DNA of 64,000 bases from Miscanthus floridulus (lineage: Eukaryota > Streptophyta > Magnoliopsida > Poales > Poaceae), in the NCBI RefSeq assembly GCF_019320115.1, contig NC_089598.1, positions 79,982,570 through 80,046,569 on the forward strand, written 5' to 3'. The translations under genes were made by a program, and so were the position numbers. Positions 23,546 through 35,639 of the stretch are shown here, in pieces; the first letter of the stretch is position 1; every line of letters starts with the position of its first letter. The notes below the pieces were generated by a model that was not told the DNA's origin, did no database searches, and worked only from the letters and a program-made list of their open reading frames with translations.

Positions 23546-26500
23546 TGTCACAGAACCGACCAATTTATAAGAGCACAAGTACAAAAACAATCGCCGGAAC
23601 GATCAAATTCTCGAACTTGAGCCCATATAAACCCGGTAGTCAACCGAAATCTCGAAGGATTTCAAACCAACTTGCATACAACCAAGATCACAGTAATCCA
23701 ACAAAACATATCGTACGTTACAACATTTCACAGATGTTCGCAAATAGATTACATCATCACAGAGTCATTGTTATTACAAAACGAGTCTTGTAAAACATGC
23801 AGAAGCAAATAGTTTAACTCACACACCGAGTTCAAATACACATACTGGTTCGCTGATCACAGACCACAAAAGCATTCAGATAAGAGAAAGGAAATCATGC
23901 CCATGATCTAGTCCTCATCACCCGCCGGGTGGAGACAATACTTGCAGAATCCCTGATATAGGAGGTCATCTGCAACAAGAGAGAATAAACCCTGAGTACG
24001 GGAATATACTCAGCTAGACTTACCCGTCGAAAACCAAACAAATGACACCAAGGATTATGCATAGCTTAATGTAGTGGAGCTGGCTGACATTTTCTTTTTG
24101 CAGAAAAGCATAAGTAATATTGATCAACTCTTAACCTGAACTAGCAGTAACTTTTTAGCCATTAACCTGTCATCTATATTAGCACCTGTACTAAGCAATC
24201 ATTTTATTAGGGTGCAAACATTAATAACCATATCAGGTATTCATTGTGGCAACCTTATCATCATCCATTTAACCATATCGTTAAATTAATTGAATCTACG
24301 TTGCCGCTGCTCAGTCAAGTTCTCACTATCCAGGAGAGACGGCGATTCGAATCGATTCCTATCCAGCTGGAGGGGTATTCCTAAACACAAACCCTGCTTC
24401 CCCCATCAGGGTCGCAACAAGTCACCTTTGGTACAATTCAGGAGTCGCGGGTCCGAACAGATCGGCATTCTCAGAGAACCACTCTACCAAGGTTGTTCGG
24501 GACTCTAACCCGCCTTGGACTTATGCCAATGGCTCTCCGCACATCCTTACTACCTCTAGAGTGCCGCCACTGCTCGCGTTCCTGGCCTGAATCGAGCTAC
24601 TAGGCTTCGCGGTCAGAACGACTTATCCGGCCAGCTAAGTGTTAGGCTACGTTCAACATGACATGAGGACGTACAGCGTATCAGTCCTTAAACGACTCAG
24701 ACGGAGTCACTATGTTCAAACCTACACAAGACCCCGCCCGGTCTTAATTCATTATTTACATGGTTCTTTTCCACGATAGCAAATATAGCCAACCGTGATC
24801 CACCTCATCCTAAAGCTCGCAGGTGATAGGAAATCACCTGACTTCTACCGCACTAAGCATGGCTAAGCATTTAACCCGTTCCTGAACTTAATAGGATTCC
24901 AGTGCGATATCTGACAAGGAAGGATATAATGCAGCAATTGGTTTCAACCAATTCCTATACTTAATGCATCATCAACAATAAAAGATACTCAATGTATTTG
25001 TGAAAACATAGGAGGCTTAATATGCTCCGGGGCTTGCCTTTCAGGAACGAGGAAGGCTGGTGGTCAGGGCACTCGGGCAATTCCTCCGCGGCGACTGCTT
25101 CGTCGGCTTCCTGCACTTCAGGTTCCTCCTCCTGGTTGGCTCCCTCGAACTCCAGCAACGTCACTCCCTCCGGCACACCTATTGCATGAATGCGCAAGAT
25201 AACTATCATGGATGCACATGTACGAATGTCGGGGATGCTCGGGGAATGCACATGTTCGCTGTAGTTTGCATATTCCAACTTAAGCCCTATTCAAATCACT
25301 TTCACTTACCACGTTTATACAACCTAAGGTATAATTGCTCATCTTCCGTTAATGACCTAGCACCTGCACCTAAGCATATTCTTAAGTTAGGCTAACCCCT
25401 AAACAATCAACGAGAACCTTGCAACAACATACATTCAAGCATTTGTATTTCAGCAAAATGAATACTATGTAGCGGCGCAGTAAACTAGTCATAACTGAAG
25501 ATTTATAAATCCAAATGATATGCAACAAGACAATCTGGAAAGCTTATAAAATTGTCTACAATACATTTTCAGACCTCAAAGCATGATTCAAACCTTTACC
25601 AGGTCGAATTCATCAATCAACAGAAGTCTATCCTCACAAGGCAGAGAATCAGCCAAAACTGCAATCTAACTTTAAACAGCTGTAGTTTCTAAACTACTGG
25701 GCCAAATGCCCTCAAATTTTGACAGGAGCTAGCTACCTAATTTATCTACAACTCTTGTATTCAACTCATTCACAGAAAACCAAAATATCATGGGGAACTT
25801 TTCAAAGTCCCCAGATCTGTCCAGAGGGACATAATGCAAACAATTAATTACTAACTTATGATATAAATACTTAATTGGACAAAACAAACTTTACTGATAT
25901 ATCACACATATCACAAGAACACCAGAAGGTAGGGGGTTCATCACCAAAACATTTCCTCTAATACCTTTCTTAATTTATTTAATTAATTAGAGAAAATAGT
26001 AAACATATATGAAAGCTACACCATTAAATCTACAAAAATTATAGTAGACCCTACATGCCCTAAGTAGACTACCATAAAAATTTCACACCATTTTAGTAAG
26101 TACAACAGCCTACACAAAAATGGTAAGGCAGAATGGCTTAAAATGGCATAATTATGAAACCTTAGTGAAAAGTGTCAAGCAAGAGATTTCATATTTTTCC
26201 TACCATCTATAAGGTACCAAGATACTACATACCAAGTTTCATGGCCATAGGATTCATAATTAATTTACTAAACTTCACCCAAGTATCTACCAATGATAAA
26301 AAGAAAATCTATAACTCAAAAACTACACATGCAATGACTCTCAAATTTTAACCAGAGCTTCTACTATACAATACTAGCTTACCCACAAAATTTCATAATT
26401 TTTGGATCACAGAAACTCAAGATATGATTTAAACAAGTTTGCATGCATACAAAAACACTTTTCAAGTTCCTATTTAATTCATCCAAAATTTCTACATAAT

Positions 26501-28281
26501 ATGCTCAAGACATATTTTTCTTAAATACTAGACCTAACTGTGAGTCTCACAAAATTGGAACCATCCAATTTGGATCTACATAACAGGAGATACAAAAATA
26601 TCAAATAAGCAATCAAAACTGTATTTTTGAACTATCCTTAAGAACAACAGCCACTGACATGTGGGACCCGGCTGTCAGCCGACCCCACTGGTCAGCGACA
26701 GCAAAGCAGAGGAGGCAGCTGCGACGCACGGAAGACGGCGTAGCTCGCCTACGGCGAGAGCTCCGGTGACACCAGGGTTACCTACATGATCTACGTGATG
26801 CGGTGAATCGATTGGTGCGACTAGCTCGAGCTATGACCTAACGGAGGTGGCTCGTCGCCGGTGATGGCGGCACGGCTGAGCTCCGGCGCGAGCTGCCGGC
26901 GACGGCAAGCCACGGCTAGCTCAACCGAGCACGGCGTGAGCTACCAGAAGTCGCCACGGTGCTAACATGACAAAGAAACAGGGACGGGACGATTCCTAGC
27001 TACCCCGGCCACGGCGGCCTCATCTCCGGCGAGGTCACGCCCATGGCGGTGACGGCGGAAATGGTCACTGTGACCTTACCAAAGCACGAACGGCGCAGCT
27101 AGGAGGTGGAGAAGGTAGAGGAGGACACGACGGAGCTATGGTGAAGACGGAGTTCGCGTTTTTGCAGTGGTTCGCGAGCTCGGCGACGGCGAAGCTCGCT
27201 CAGCAGCAATGGCGGGCACTGAGATCGGTCGCTGCTTGCGGTGGAGGCGATGCAAATGAAAATTTGAACTGCGAACTGGTCGGGCAGGTGCGTGTGAGTG
27301 TGCCCATCGTGGCTGGCCTTGCCAGGGCGTCCGCAGCACGTGGCAGCAAGCTCAGGCGACCGGCGACGCGCGGCACACATGCGTCGAGCGTTTTCTGAAT
27401 CGGTGAACACTGTAGCTCGCCATTCAGTGCTCCATTCACCGACTGACAGCGTTAATTGATTGTGTTTGATTTCTCAATTCGTGGCGAATCAGTGGAAACA
27501 ATGTTCATGAAAGTTGTAGAGTTATAGTAGGGCTACAACTTTGGTTTAGCAATCAACAGCCAGTTCACCATGGATTAAGAGTTATATCAAGCCAAAGTCA
27601 GCCCATTCAAACTGAAATGGCAGTTAAGACTTAGCAAAATTTTCAAGTGTTGACTCCACCTTCAAATCTGACTTGTGGGACCTTTTTGAACATGTTGTGC
27701 ACATTTTCAAGACTTGACTTCTAAACAAAGTTTGTTCCTTATATAATTCTCTACAACTTTGCTTTAGGTTGCCCAGACATGCAAACATCCTAAGCTACAC
27801 TTTTTAAACAGTCAAACACAGGAGCTCTAGGCGTCCAAATTGGTCAACCATGACTTGGAAACCTAATTAGGCAAAATGATCAACATGAACAATGTTCCAA
27901 ATGACATTTTATGTATAACTGAGTTACTTACAAGTATTTCTAGCCACACCATGCATTGGTCACACAAGAATCAATCAAGGTATGTACTGAAACAACAAAA
28001 AACACAAGAAATGTTGCAAATGTTTCATAGTCATGTTTCACATGTTTCATGATCTTGTTGCATAGTATTAACTAATCTTGTTTCACTAAGTGAGTGGCAC
28101 ATGTTGCACTTAAGTGTTGCACACTTTACATTTCATAAAAGAACAACACACGTGAAATATACAACACGTTGCAATGTTTCGAAATTATGTTTCATGTGCT
28201 ATAAGTTCACAAATGGATGCATGATGCTCATGTTTATGAAATGCAGTGCAAATGTGGAAGCTAAACACCAGGGGTGTTACA
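23546..28281 (-). repeat. LTR 2 (middle LTR, shared by both copies)
   Basis: 4736 bp with the same ends as LTR 1. It is followed on its left by the primer site and on its right by a polypurine tract, so it serves as 5' LTR of the full copy and 3' LTR of the truncated one. It carries private changes against both others, for example a missing g near 24913. Confidence 0.92.
24961..25278 (-). CDS. LTR-internal open frame, 105 aa, copy 2
   Basis: Same frame as at 14766-15083 with few changes (for example VILRIHA for VILCIHA). Unrecognised. Acidic middle and Leu-rich end as in copy 1. Confidence 0.3.
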   Translation of the reverse strand: MEYANYSEHVHSPSIPDIRTCASMIVILRIHAIGVPEGVTLLEFEGANQEEEPEVQEADEAVAAEELPECPDHQPSSFLKGKPRSILSLLCFHKYIEYLLLLMMH

Positions 28282-28817
28282 GCCCTCCCCCCTTATAAAA
28301 ATCTCGTCCCGAGATTTGAAAAGCGTACCATTGTTGATAGAATTCCTTATAACCATCCCTCAAATAGTCTTCCCTTTCCCACGTTGCATCGCGTTCACTA
28401 CCCTGATTGCTCCACATGACTTTATAGAACTTGACTACCTGACTCTGAGTCACTCGTTCACGAGTGTCAATCACTCGAACCGGCTTTTCTTCAAAGGTCA
28501 AATTAGATTTTAACTCGATATCCCCCAATGGAACTCTCTCTTCAGGGACGCGAAGACATTTCTTCAATTGGGATACATGAAAGACATTAAAGATAGCACT
28601 CATCTTAGGAGGTAATTGAATCTTGTACGCCACTTTACCACTTTGTCCAATGATTTCAAACGGACCAACATATCTCGGCGCAAGCTTTCGCTTCACACCA
28701 AAGCGTTGGACACTCTTCATAGGTGAGACTTTCAGATAAACGAAGTCTCCAACTTCGAACTCAATAGGTTTCCTACGTCGATCAGCATAACTCTTCTGCC
28801 TAGCTTGAGCTACCAGC
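28282..28817 (-). pseudogene. Truncated second internal region: integrase C-terminus only
   Basis: 536 bp homologous to 18074-18603. The polypurine tract and the integrase C-terminal and chromodomain-like codons up to 'QARQKSYADRR' are kept. Upstream of that, on the coding strand, everything is gone back to the primer site, of which only TGGTA remains next to LTR 3 (28811-28815). About 4.9 kb has been deleted relative to the full copy. About four differences from the full copy over the shared part, all transitions by eye. Confidence 0.88.
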
Positions 28818-31800
28818 TGTCACAGAACCGACCAATTTATAAGAGCACAAGTACAAAAACAATCGCCGGAACGATCAAATTCTCGAACTTGAGCCCATAT
28901 AAACCCGGTAGTCAACCGAAATCTCGAAGGATTTCAAACCAACTTGCATACAACCAAGATCACAGTAATCCAACATAACATATCGTACGTTACAACATTT
29001 CACAGATGTTCGCAAATAGATTACATCATCACAGAGTCATTGTTATTACAAAACGAGTCTTGTAAAACATGCGGAAGCAAATAGTTTAACTCACACACCG
29101 AGTTCAAATACACATACTGGTTCGCTGATCACAGACCGCAAAAGCATTCAGATAAGAGAAAGGAAATCATGCCCATGATCTAGTCCTCATCACCTGCCGG
29201 GTGGAGACAATACTTGCAGAATCCCTGATATAGGAGGTCATCTGCAACAAGAGGGAATAAACCCTGAGTACGGGAATGTACTCAGCTAGACTTACCCGTC
29301 GAAAACCAAACAAATGACACCAAGGATTATGCATAGCTTAATGTAGTGGAGCTAGCTGATATTTTCTTTTTGCAGAAAAGCATAAGTAATATTGATCAAC
29401 TCTTAACCTGAACTAGCAGTAACTTTTTAGCCATTAACCTGTCATCTATATTAGCACCTGTACTAAGCAATCATTTTATTAGGGTGCAAACATTAATAAC
29501 CATATCAGGTATTCATTGTGGCAACCTTATCATCATCCATTTAACCATATCGTTAAATTAATTGAATCTACGTTGCCGCTGCTCAGTCAAGTTCTCACTA
29601 TCCGGGAGAGATGGCGATTCGAATCGATTCCTATCCAGCTGGAGGGGTATTCCTAAACACAAACCCTGCTTCCCCCGTTAGGGTCGCAACAAGTCACCTT
29701 TGGTACAATTCAGGAGTCGCGGGTCCGAACAGATCGGCATTCTCAGAGAACCACTCCGCCAAGGTTGTTCGGGACTCTAACCCGCCTTGGACTTATGCCA
29801 ATGGCTCTCCGCACATCCTTACTACCTCCAGAGTGCCGCCACTGCTCGCGTTCCCGGCCTGAATCGAGCTACTAGGCTTCGCGGTCGGAACGACTTATCC
29901 GGCCAGCTAAGTGTTAGGCTGCGTTCAACATGACATGAGGATGTACAGCGTATCGGTCCTTAAACGACTCAGACGGAGTCACTATGTTCAAACCTACACA
30001 AGACCCCGCCCGGTCTTAATTCATTATTTACATGGTTCTTTTCCACGATAGCAAATATAGCCAACCGTGATCCACCTCATCCTAAAGCTCACAGGTGACA
30101 GGAAATCACCTGACTTCTACCGCACTAAGCATGGCTAAGCATTTAACCCGTTCCTAAACTTAATAGGATTCCAGTGCGATATCTGGACAAGGAAGGATAT
30201 AATGCAGCAATTGGTTTCAACCAATTCCTATACTTAATGCATCATCAACAATAAAAGATACTCAATGTATTTGTGAAAACATAGGAGGCTTAATATGCTC
30301 CGGGGCTTGCCTTTCAGGAACGAGGAAGGCTGGTGGTTAGGGCACTCGGGCAATTTCTCCGCGGCAACTGCTTCGTCGGCTTCCTGCACTTCGGGTTCCT
30401 CCTCCTGGTTGGCTCCCTCGAACTCCAGCAACGTCACTCCCTCCGGCACACCTATTGCATGAATGTGCAAGATAACTATCATGGATGCACATGTACGAAT
30501 GTCGGGGATGCTCGGGGAATGCACATGTTCGCTGTAGTTTGCATATTCCAACTTAAGCCCTATTCAAATCACTTTCACTTACCACGTTTATACAACCTAA
30601 GGTATAATTGCTCATCTTCCGTTAATGACCTAGCACCTGCACCTAAGCATATTCTTAAGTTAGGCTAACCCCTAAACAATCAACGAGAACCTTGCAACAA
30701 CATACATTCAAGCATTTGTATTTCAGCAAAATGAATACTATGTAGCGGCGCAGTAAACTAGTCATAACTGAAGATTTATAAATCCAAATGATATGCAACA
30801 AGACAATCTGGAAAGCTTATAAAATTGTCTACAATACATTTTCAGACCTCAAAGCATGATTCAAACCTTTACCAGGTCGAATTCATCAATCAACAGAAGT
30901 CTATCCTCACAAGGCAGAGAATCAGCAAAAACTGCAACCTAACTTTAAACAGCTGTAGTTTCTAAACTACTGGGCCAAATGCCCTCAAATTTTGACAGGA
31001 GCTAGCTACCTAATTTATCTACAACTCTTGTATTCAACTCATTCACAGAAAACCAAAATATCATGGGGAACTTTTCAAAGTCCCCAGATCTATCCAGAGG
31101 GACATAATGCAAACAATTAGTTACTAACTTATGATATAAATACTTAATTGGACAAAACTAACTTTACTGATATATTACACATATCACAAGAACACCAGAA
31201 GGTAGGGGGTTCATCACCAAAACATTTCCTCTAATACCTTTCTTAATTTATTTAATTAATTAGAGAAAATAGTAAACATATATGAAAGCTACACCATTAA
31301 ATCTACAAAAATTACAGTAGACCCTACATGCCCTAAGTAGACTACCATAAAAATTTCACACCATTTTAGTAAGTACAACAGCCTACACAAAAATGGTAAG
31401 ACAGAATGGCTTAAAATGGCATAATTAGGAAACCTTAGTGAAAAGTGTCAAGCAACAGATTTCATATTTTTCCTACCATCTATAAGGTACCAAGATACTA
31501 CATACCAAGTTTCATGGCCATAGGATTCATAATTAATTTACTAAAATTCACCCAAGTATCTACCAATGATAAAAAGAAAATCTATAACTCAAAAACTACA
31601 CATGCAATGACTCTCAAATTTTAACCAGAGCTTCTACTATACAATACTAGCTTACCCACAAAATTTCATAATTTTTGGATCACAGAAACTCAAGATATGA
31701 TTTAAACAAGTTTGCATACATACAAAAACACTTTTCAAGTTCCTATTTAATTCATCCAAAATTTCTACATAATATGCTCAAGACATATTTTTCTTAAATA

Positions 31801-33554
31801 CTAGACCTAACTGTGAGTCTCACAAAATTGGAACCATCCAATTTGGATCTACATAACAGGAGATACAAAAATATCAAATAAGCAATCAAAACTGTATTTT
31901 TGAACTATCCTTAAGAACAACAGCCACTGACACGTGGGACCCGGCTGTCAGCCGACCCCACTGGTCAGCGACAGCAAAGCAGAGGAGGCGGCTGCGACGC
32001 ACGGAAGACGACGTAGCTCGCCTACGGCGAGAGCTCCGGTGACACCAGGGTTACCTACATGATCTACGTTCTGCGGTGAATCGATTGGTGCGACTAGCTC
32101 GAGCTATGACCTAACGGAGGTGGCTCGTCGCCGGTGATGGCGGCACGGCTGAGCTCCGGCGCGAGCTACCGGCGACGGCAAGCCACGGCTAGCTCAACCG
32201 AGCACGGCGTGAGCTACCAGAAGTCGCCACGGTGCTAACACGGCAAAGAAACAGGGACGGGACGATTCCTAGCTACCCCGGCCACGGCGGCCTCATCTCC
32301 GGCGAGGTCACGCCCATGGCGGTGACGGCGGAAATGGTCACTGTGACCTTACCAAAGCACGAACGGCGCAGCTAGGAGGTGGAGAAGGTAGAGGAGGACA
32401 CGGCGGAGCTATGGTGAAGATGGAGTTCGTGTTTTTGCAGTGGTTCGCGAGCTCGGTGACGGCGAAGCTCGCTCAGCAGCAATGGCGGGCGCTGAGCTCG
32501 GTCGCTGCTTGTGGTGGAGGCGATGCAAATGAAAATTTGAACTGCGAACTGGTCGGGCAGGTGCGTGTGAGTGTGCCCGTCGTGGCTGGCCTTGCTAGGG
32601 CGTCCGCGGCGCGTGGCAGCAAGCTCAGGCGACCGGCGACGCGCAGCACACACGCGTCGAGCGTTTTCTGAATCGGTGAACACTGTAGCTCGCCATTCAG
32701 TGCTCCATTCACCGACTGACAGCGTTAATTGATTGTGTTTGATTTCTCAATTCGTGGCGAATCAGTGGAAACAATGTTCATGAAAGTTGTAGAGTTATAG
32801 TAGGGCTACAACTTTGGTTTAGCAATCAACAGCCAGTTCACCATGGATTAAGAGTTATATCAAGCCAAAGTCGGCCCATTCAAACTGAAATGGCAGTTAA
32901 GACTTAGCAAAATTTTCAAGTGTTGACTCCACCTTCAAATCTGACTTGTGGGACCTTTTTGAACATGTTGTGCACATTTTCAAGACTTGACTTCTAAACA
33001 AAGTTTGTTCCTTATATAATTCTCTACAACTTTGCTTTAGGTTGCCCAGACATGCAAACATCCTAAGCTACACTTTTTAAATAGTCAAACACAGGAGCTC
33101 TAGGGGTCCAAATTGGTCAACCATGACTTGGAAACCTAATTAGGCAAAATGATCAACATGAACAATGTTCCAAATGACATTTTATGTATAACTGAGTTAC
33201 TTACAAGTATTTCTAGCCACACCATGCATTGGTCACACAAGAATCAATCAAGGTATGTACTGAAACAACGAAAAACACAAGAAATGTTGCAAATGTTTCA
33301 TAGTCATGTTTCACATGTTTCATGATCTTGTTGCATAGTATTAACTAATCTTGTTTCACTAAGTGAGTGGCACATGTTGCACTTAAGTGTTGCACACTTT
33401 ACATTTCATAAAAGAACAACACACGTGAAATATACAACACGTTGCAATGTTTCGAAATTATGTTTCATGTGCTATAAGTTCACGAATGGATGCATGATGC
33501 TCATGTTTATGAAATGCAGTGCAAATGTGGAAGCTAAACACCAGGGGTGTTACA
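28818..33554 (-). repeat. LTR 3 (outer 5' LTR)
   Basis: 4737 bp, TGTCACAG to TGTTACA on the + strand, followed by the TSD cgtat. It carries private changes such as acctgccgg near 29193. It is the outermost 5' LTR of the array. Confidence 0.92.
30234..30551 (-). CDS. LTR-internal open frame, 105 aa, copy 3
   Basis: Third copy of the frame at 14766-15083, with changes such as EEL to EKL and CPD to CPN. Same length and no stop. Unrecognised. Confidence 0.3.
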   Translation of the reverse strand: MEYANYSEHVHSPSIPDIRTCASMIVILHIHAIGVPEGVTLLEFEGANQEEEPEVQEADEAVAAEKLPECPNHQPSSFLKGKPRSILSLLCFHKYIEYLLLLMMH

Positions 33555-33559
33555 CGTAT
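33555..33559. repeat. Target-site duplication (cgtat), right, Tekay-type array
   Basis: Exact copy of 13346-13350. With both TSDs the integrase frame of element B reads through the site: '..GPGTY' before and 'KLITEDGKEV' after. Confidence 0.92.
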
Positions 33560-33634
33560 AAGTTGATAACTGAAGATGGAAAAGAAGTTAACAATACATG
33601 GCACATCAGCCAACTAAGAAGATTCTACGCATGA
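33560..33634 (+). pseudogene. Element B integrase, C-terminal end
   Basis: 'KLITEDGKEVNNTWHISQLR' and the final 'RFYA' followed by TGA complete the integrase tail that breaks off at 13345. The 'W.I..LR.FY' ending is typical of plant gypsy pol. Confidence 0.85.
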
Positions 33635-33674
33635 AAACAACTCAAGGAAGAATATATATACAAGCCACAAGAGA

Positions 33675-33843
33675 TCAACGTTCATGATCAATAAAGATGG
33701 TGTTCCTCGACAACATATGTATTATTATGGATTTCCCAAAGTTGTTTTCACTAAGCATATCAACGTTCATGATCAATAAAGATGGTGTTCCTCGACAACA
33801 TATGTCTTATTATGGCTTTCCCCCAGTTCTTTTCACTAAGCAT
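33675..33843 (+). repeat. 85-bp direct duplication in element B 3' region
   Basis: Two copies of a unit beginning tcaacgttcatgatcaataa start at 33675 and 33760. The copies differ by a few bases. Confidence 0.75.
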
Positions 33844-34457
33844 ACCGACCGGGAGCAAAAGAGCTGAAAAGATGCTTGAGCCCGCCGATGAGGGTAGCTA
33901 ATAAGCTAACACCCAAATCAAAAAGCAAAATGGCTGAAATTATGCTTGAGCATACCGGTCGAGAGCAAAAGAGCTGAAAAGATGCTTAAGCCCACCGATA
34001 AGGGTAGCTAATAAGCTAACACCCAAACCAAAAAACAAAATGGCTAAAATTATGCCTGAGCATACCGACCGAGAGCAAAAGAGCTGAAAAGATGCTTGAG
34101 CCCGCCGATGAGGGTAGCTAATAAGCTAACACCCGAACCAAAAAGCAAAATGGTTGAAATTATGCCTGAGCAAACCGGCCGAGAGCAAAAGAGCTGAAAA
34201 GATGCTTGAGCCCGCCGATGAGGGTAGCTAATAAGCTAACAGCAAAATGGCTGAAATTATGCCTAAGCATACCGGCCGAGAGCAAAAGAGCTGAAAAGAT
34301 GCTTGAGCCCATCGATGAGGGTAGCTAATAAGTTAACTCCTGAACCAAAAAGCAAAATGGCTGAAATTATGCCTGAGCATACCGGCCGTGAACAAAAAAG
34401 GCAAAAAGATGCTTGAGCCTGCCGATGAGGGTAGCTAATAAGTCAACACCTAGACCG
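33841..34457 (+). repeat. 110-bp tandem repeat array, 5-6 copies
   Basis: Units beginning cataccggccgagagcaaaa start at 33841, 33951, 34061, 34171, 34268 and 34378. Spacing is 110 bp except once, 97 bp, where 13 bp is missing. Each unit contains gagctgaaaagatgcttgag and gatgagggtagctaataag. The last unit is partial. It lies in the 3' non-coding part of element B. Confidence 0.88.
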
Positions 34458-34589
34458 ATCCTAAGATATTTTTACAACCAGGGGAAGAGCCAGATGCTGG
34501 CCACATCTTGAGTTAAGCATAAAAGCTAAAAAGAAGAAGCTAAAGATACTTGAGATCGCTGGTCCTAAGTCTCTTCAGTACTAACAAGA

Positions 34590-34840
34590 ACAAAAAGGTT
34601 GTCAGGACAAAGATCTACTTAACCTGAGTTGTTTACACGGTAGCCAGACAAGCACTCGACAAATCAAGAAAGTTTGTCAAGACAACGATCTACATATACC
34701 AAGTTGTTTACATGGCGTAGACGAAAGACTGACAAGCACTTGACAAAATCAAGAAGATTTGACAAGACAACGATCTGCATATACCAAGTTGATTACATGG
34801 CGTAGATAAAAGCCATACAAACGCTCGACCTATCAAGGAG
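34590..34840 (+). repeat. Imperfect tandem repeats of about 75-85 bp
   Basis: Three diverged copies of a unit with 'caagacaacgatct', 'ccaagttg' and 'ttacatggcgtaga' start near 34594, 34669 and 34753. Confidence 0.65.
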
Positions 34841-35029
34841 TGATCCTACAACGGATGAAACAACACGACCACCATAAACTATGGATGCACACCACCACCA
34901 TACAACTACATCTGACAACAACAGACTACCAGAGAATATACCAAGATCCAATTCTTTTTTAATAAAAGAACCCAGATATATGCTTGGGGGCTGCAACAGG
35001 AGAGGTTTTCAGTTCTTTGAACAACTCAG

Positions 35030-35470
35030 ATTTAAGACCCTCCAACTCTTTGTTCCAAATAGCAAGAGGCTCGAGGGCTACACTCAGTGAGTGCACTTTT
35101 TCTTCAAAAAAGCGCACATCACTCAGAAGAATTCTCCAAGACAGGAATTTTCAAAAAACATAAGATTCAAGACCCTCCAACTTTTTGTTCCAAATAGCAA
35201 TAGGCTCGGGGGCTACACTCAGTGAGTGCACTTTTTTCTTCAAAAAAACGCACGTCACCAAGAAGACTTCTTCAAGATAGACCACTTCAAGGCCTTAAGA
35301 CAAAAAGAACCTAGACCGAGCTATATCCGAGTTCTTTTTGATAAAGAACCCGGGTATATGCTCGGGAGCCCTTCGACGAAGAATCAGAGCAATTTCAAGA
35401 CAAGACCCTCTAGCTCCTTGTTCCAAATAGCAAGAGGCTCGAGGGCTACACCCAGATGGGAGTACTTTTT
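35030..35470 (+). repeat. Repeats carrying a polypurine-like motif
   Basis: Three copies of a unit reading 'tgttccaaatagcaagaggc' then 'tcgagggctacac' start near 35036, 35171 and 35403. The 'ggctcgggggct' core resembles the purine tract next to the LTR (ctcggaggctt, 35629-35639), so the real priming tract has several upstream look-alikes. Confidence 0.65.
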
Positions 35471-35639
35471 CTTCAAAAAAAAGAAAAAGAAAAGAAAAGG
35501 TACACACCACCCGAAGATCTCACGAAGCGCTACATGGTTTTGCTCAAGAAAGCACTCGAACGACGCTTGTTCCTACTCGACAAGACCTGAAGGAACAAGA
35601 TGAGGCTTCTAGAGCTCAACCATGAAGTGCTCGGAGGCT

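Larger units (their letters stand above)
13351..33554 (-). mobile_element. Chromodomain gypsy (Tekay type), tandem three-LTR insertion
   Basis: - strand array in the order LTR 1 (13351-18073), full internal region (18074-23545), LTR 2 (23546-28281), truncated internal region (28282-28817), LTR 3 (28818-33554), bounded by one TSD pair. The LTRs start TGTAACACCCC and end TGTGACA on the coding strand, and the primer site is initiator-Met-tRNA type. The gag-pol order with integrase last and a chromodomain-like tail places it in the chromovirus branch, most like Tekay/Del. The LTRs differ from each other by roughly 1-2 % where I compared them by eye, so this is the youngest layer of the nest. Confidence 0.9.

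Noticed and set aside
13351..33554. Two independent Tekay-type insertions side by side
   Set aside because: No target-site duplication flanks either half separately, and LTR 2 is shared. Only the outer ends have matching cgtat.
33841..34457. CRISPR-like regular repeats
   Set aside because: Units are head-to-tail 110-bp repeats without unique spacers, in a plant retrotransposon.
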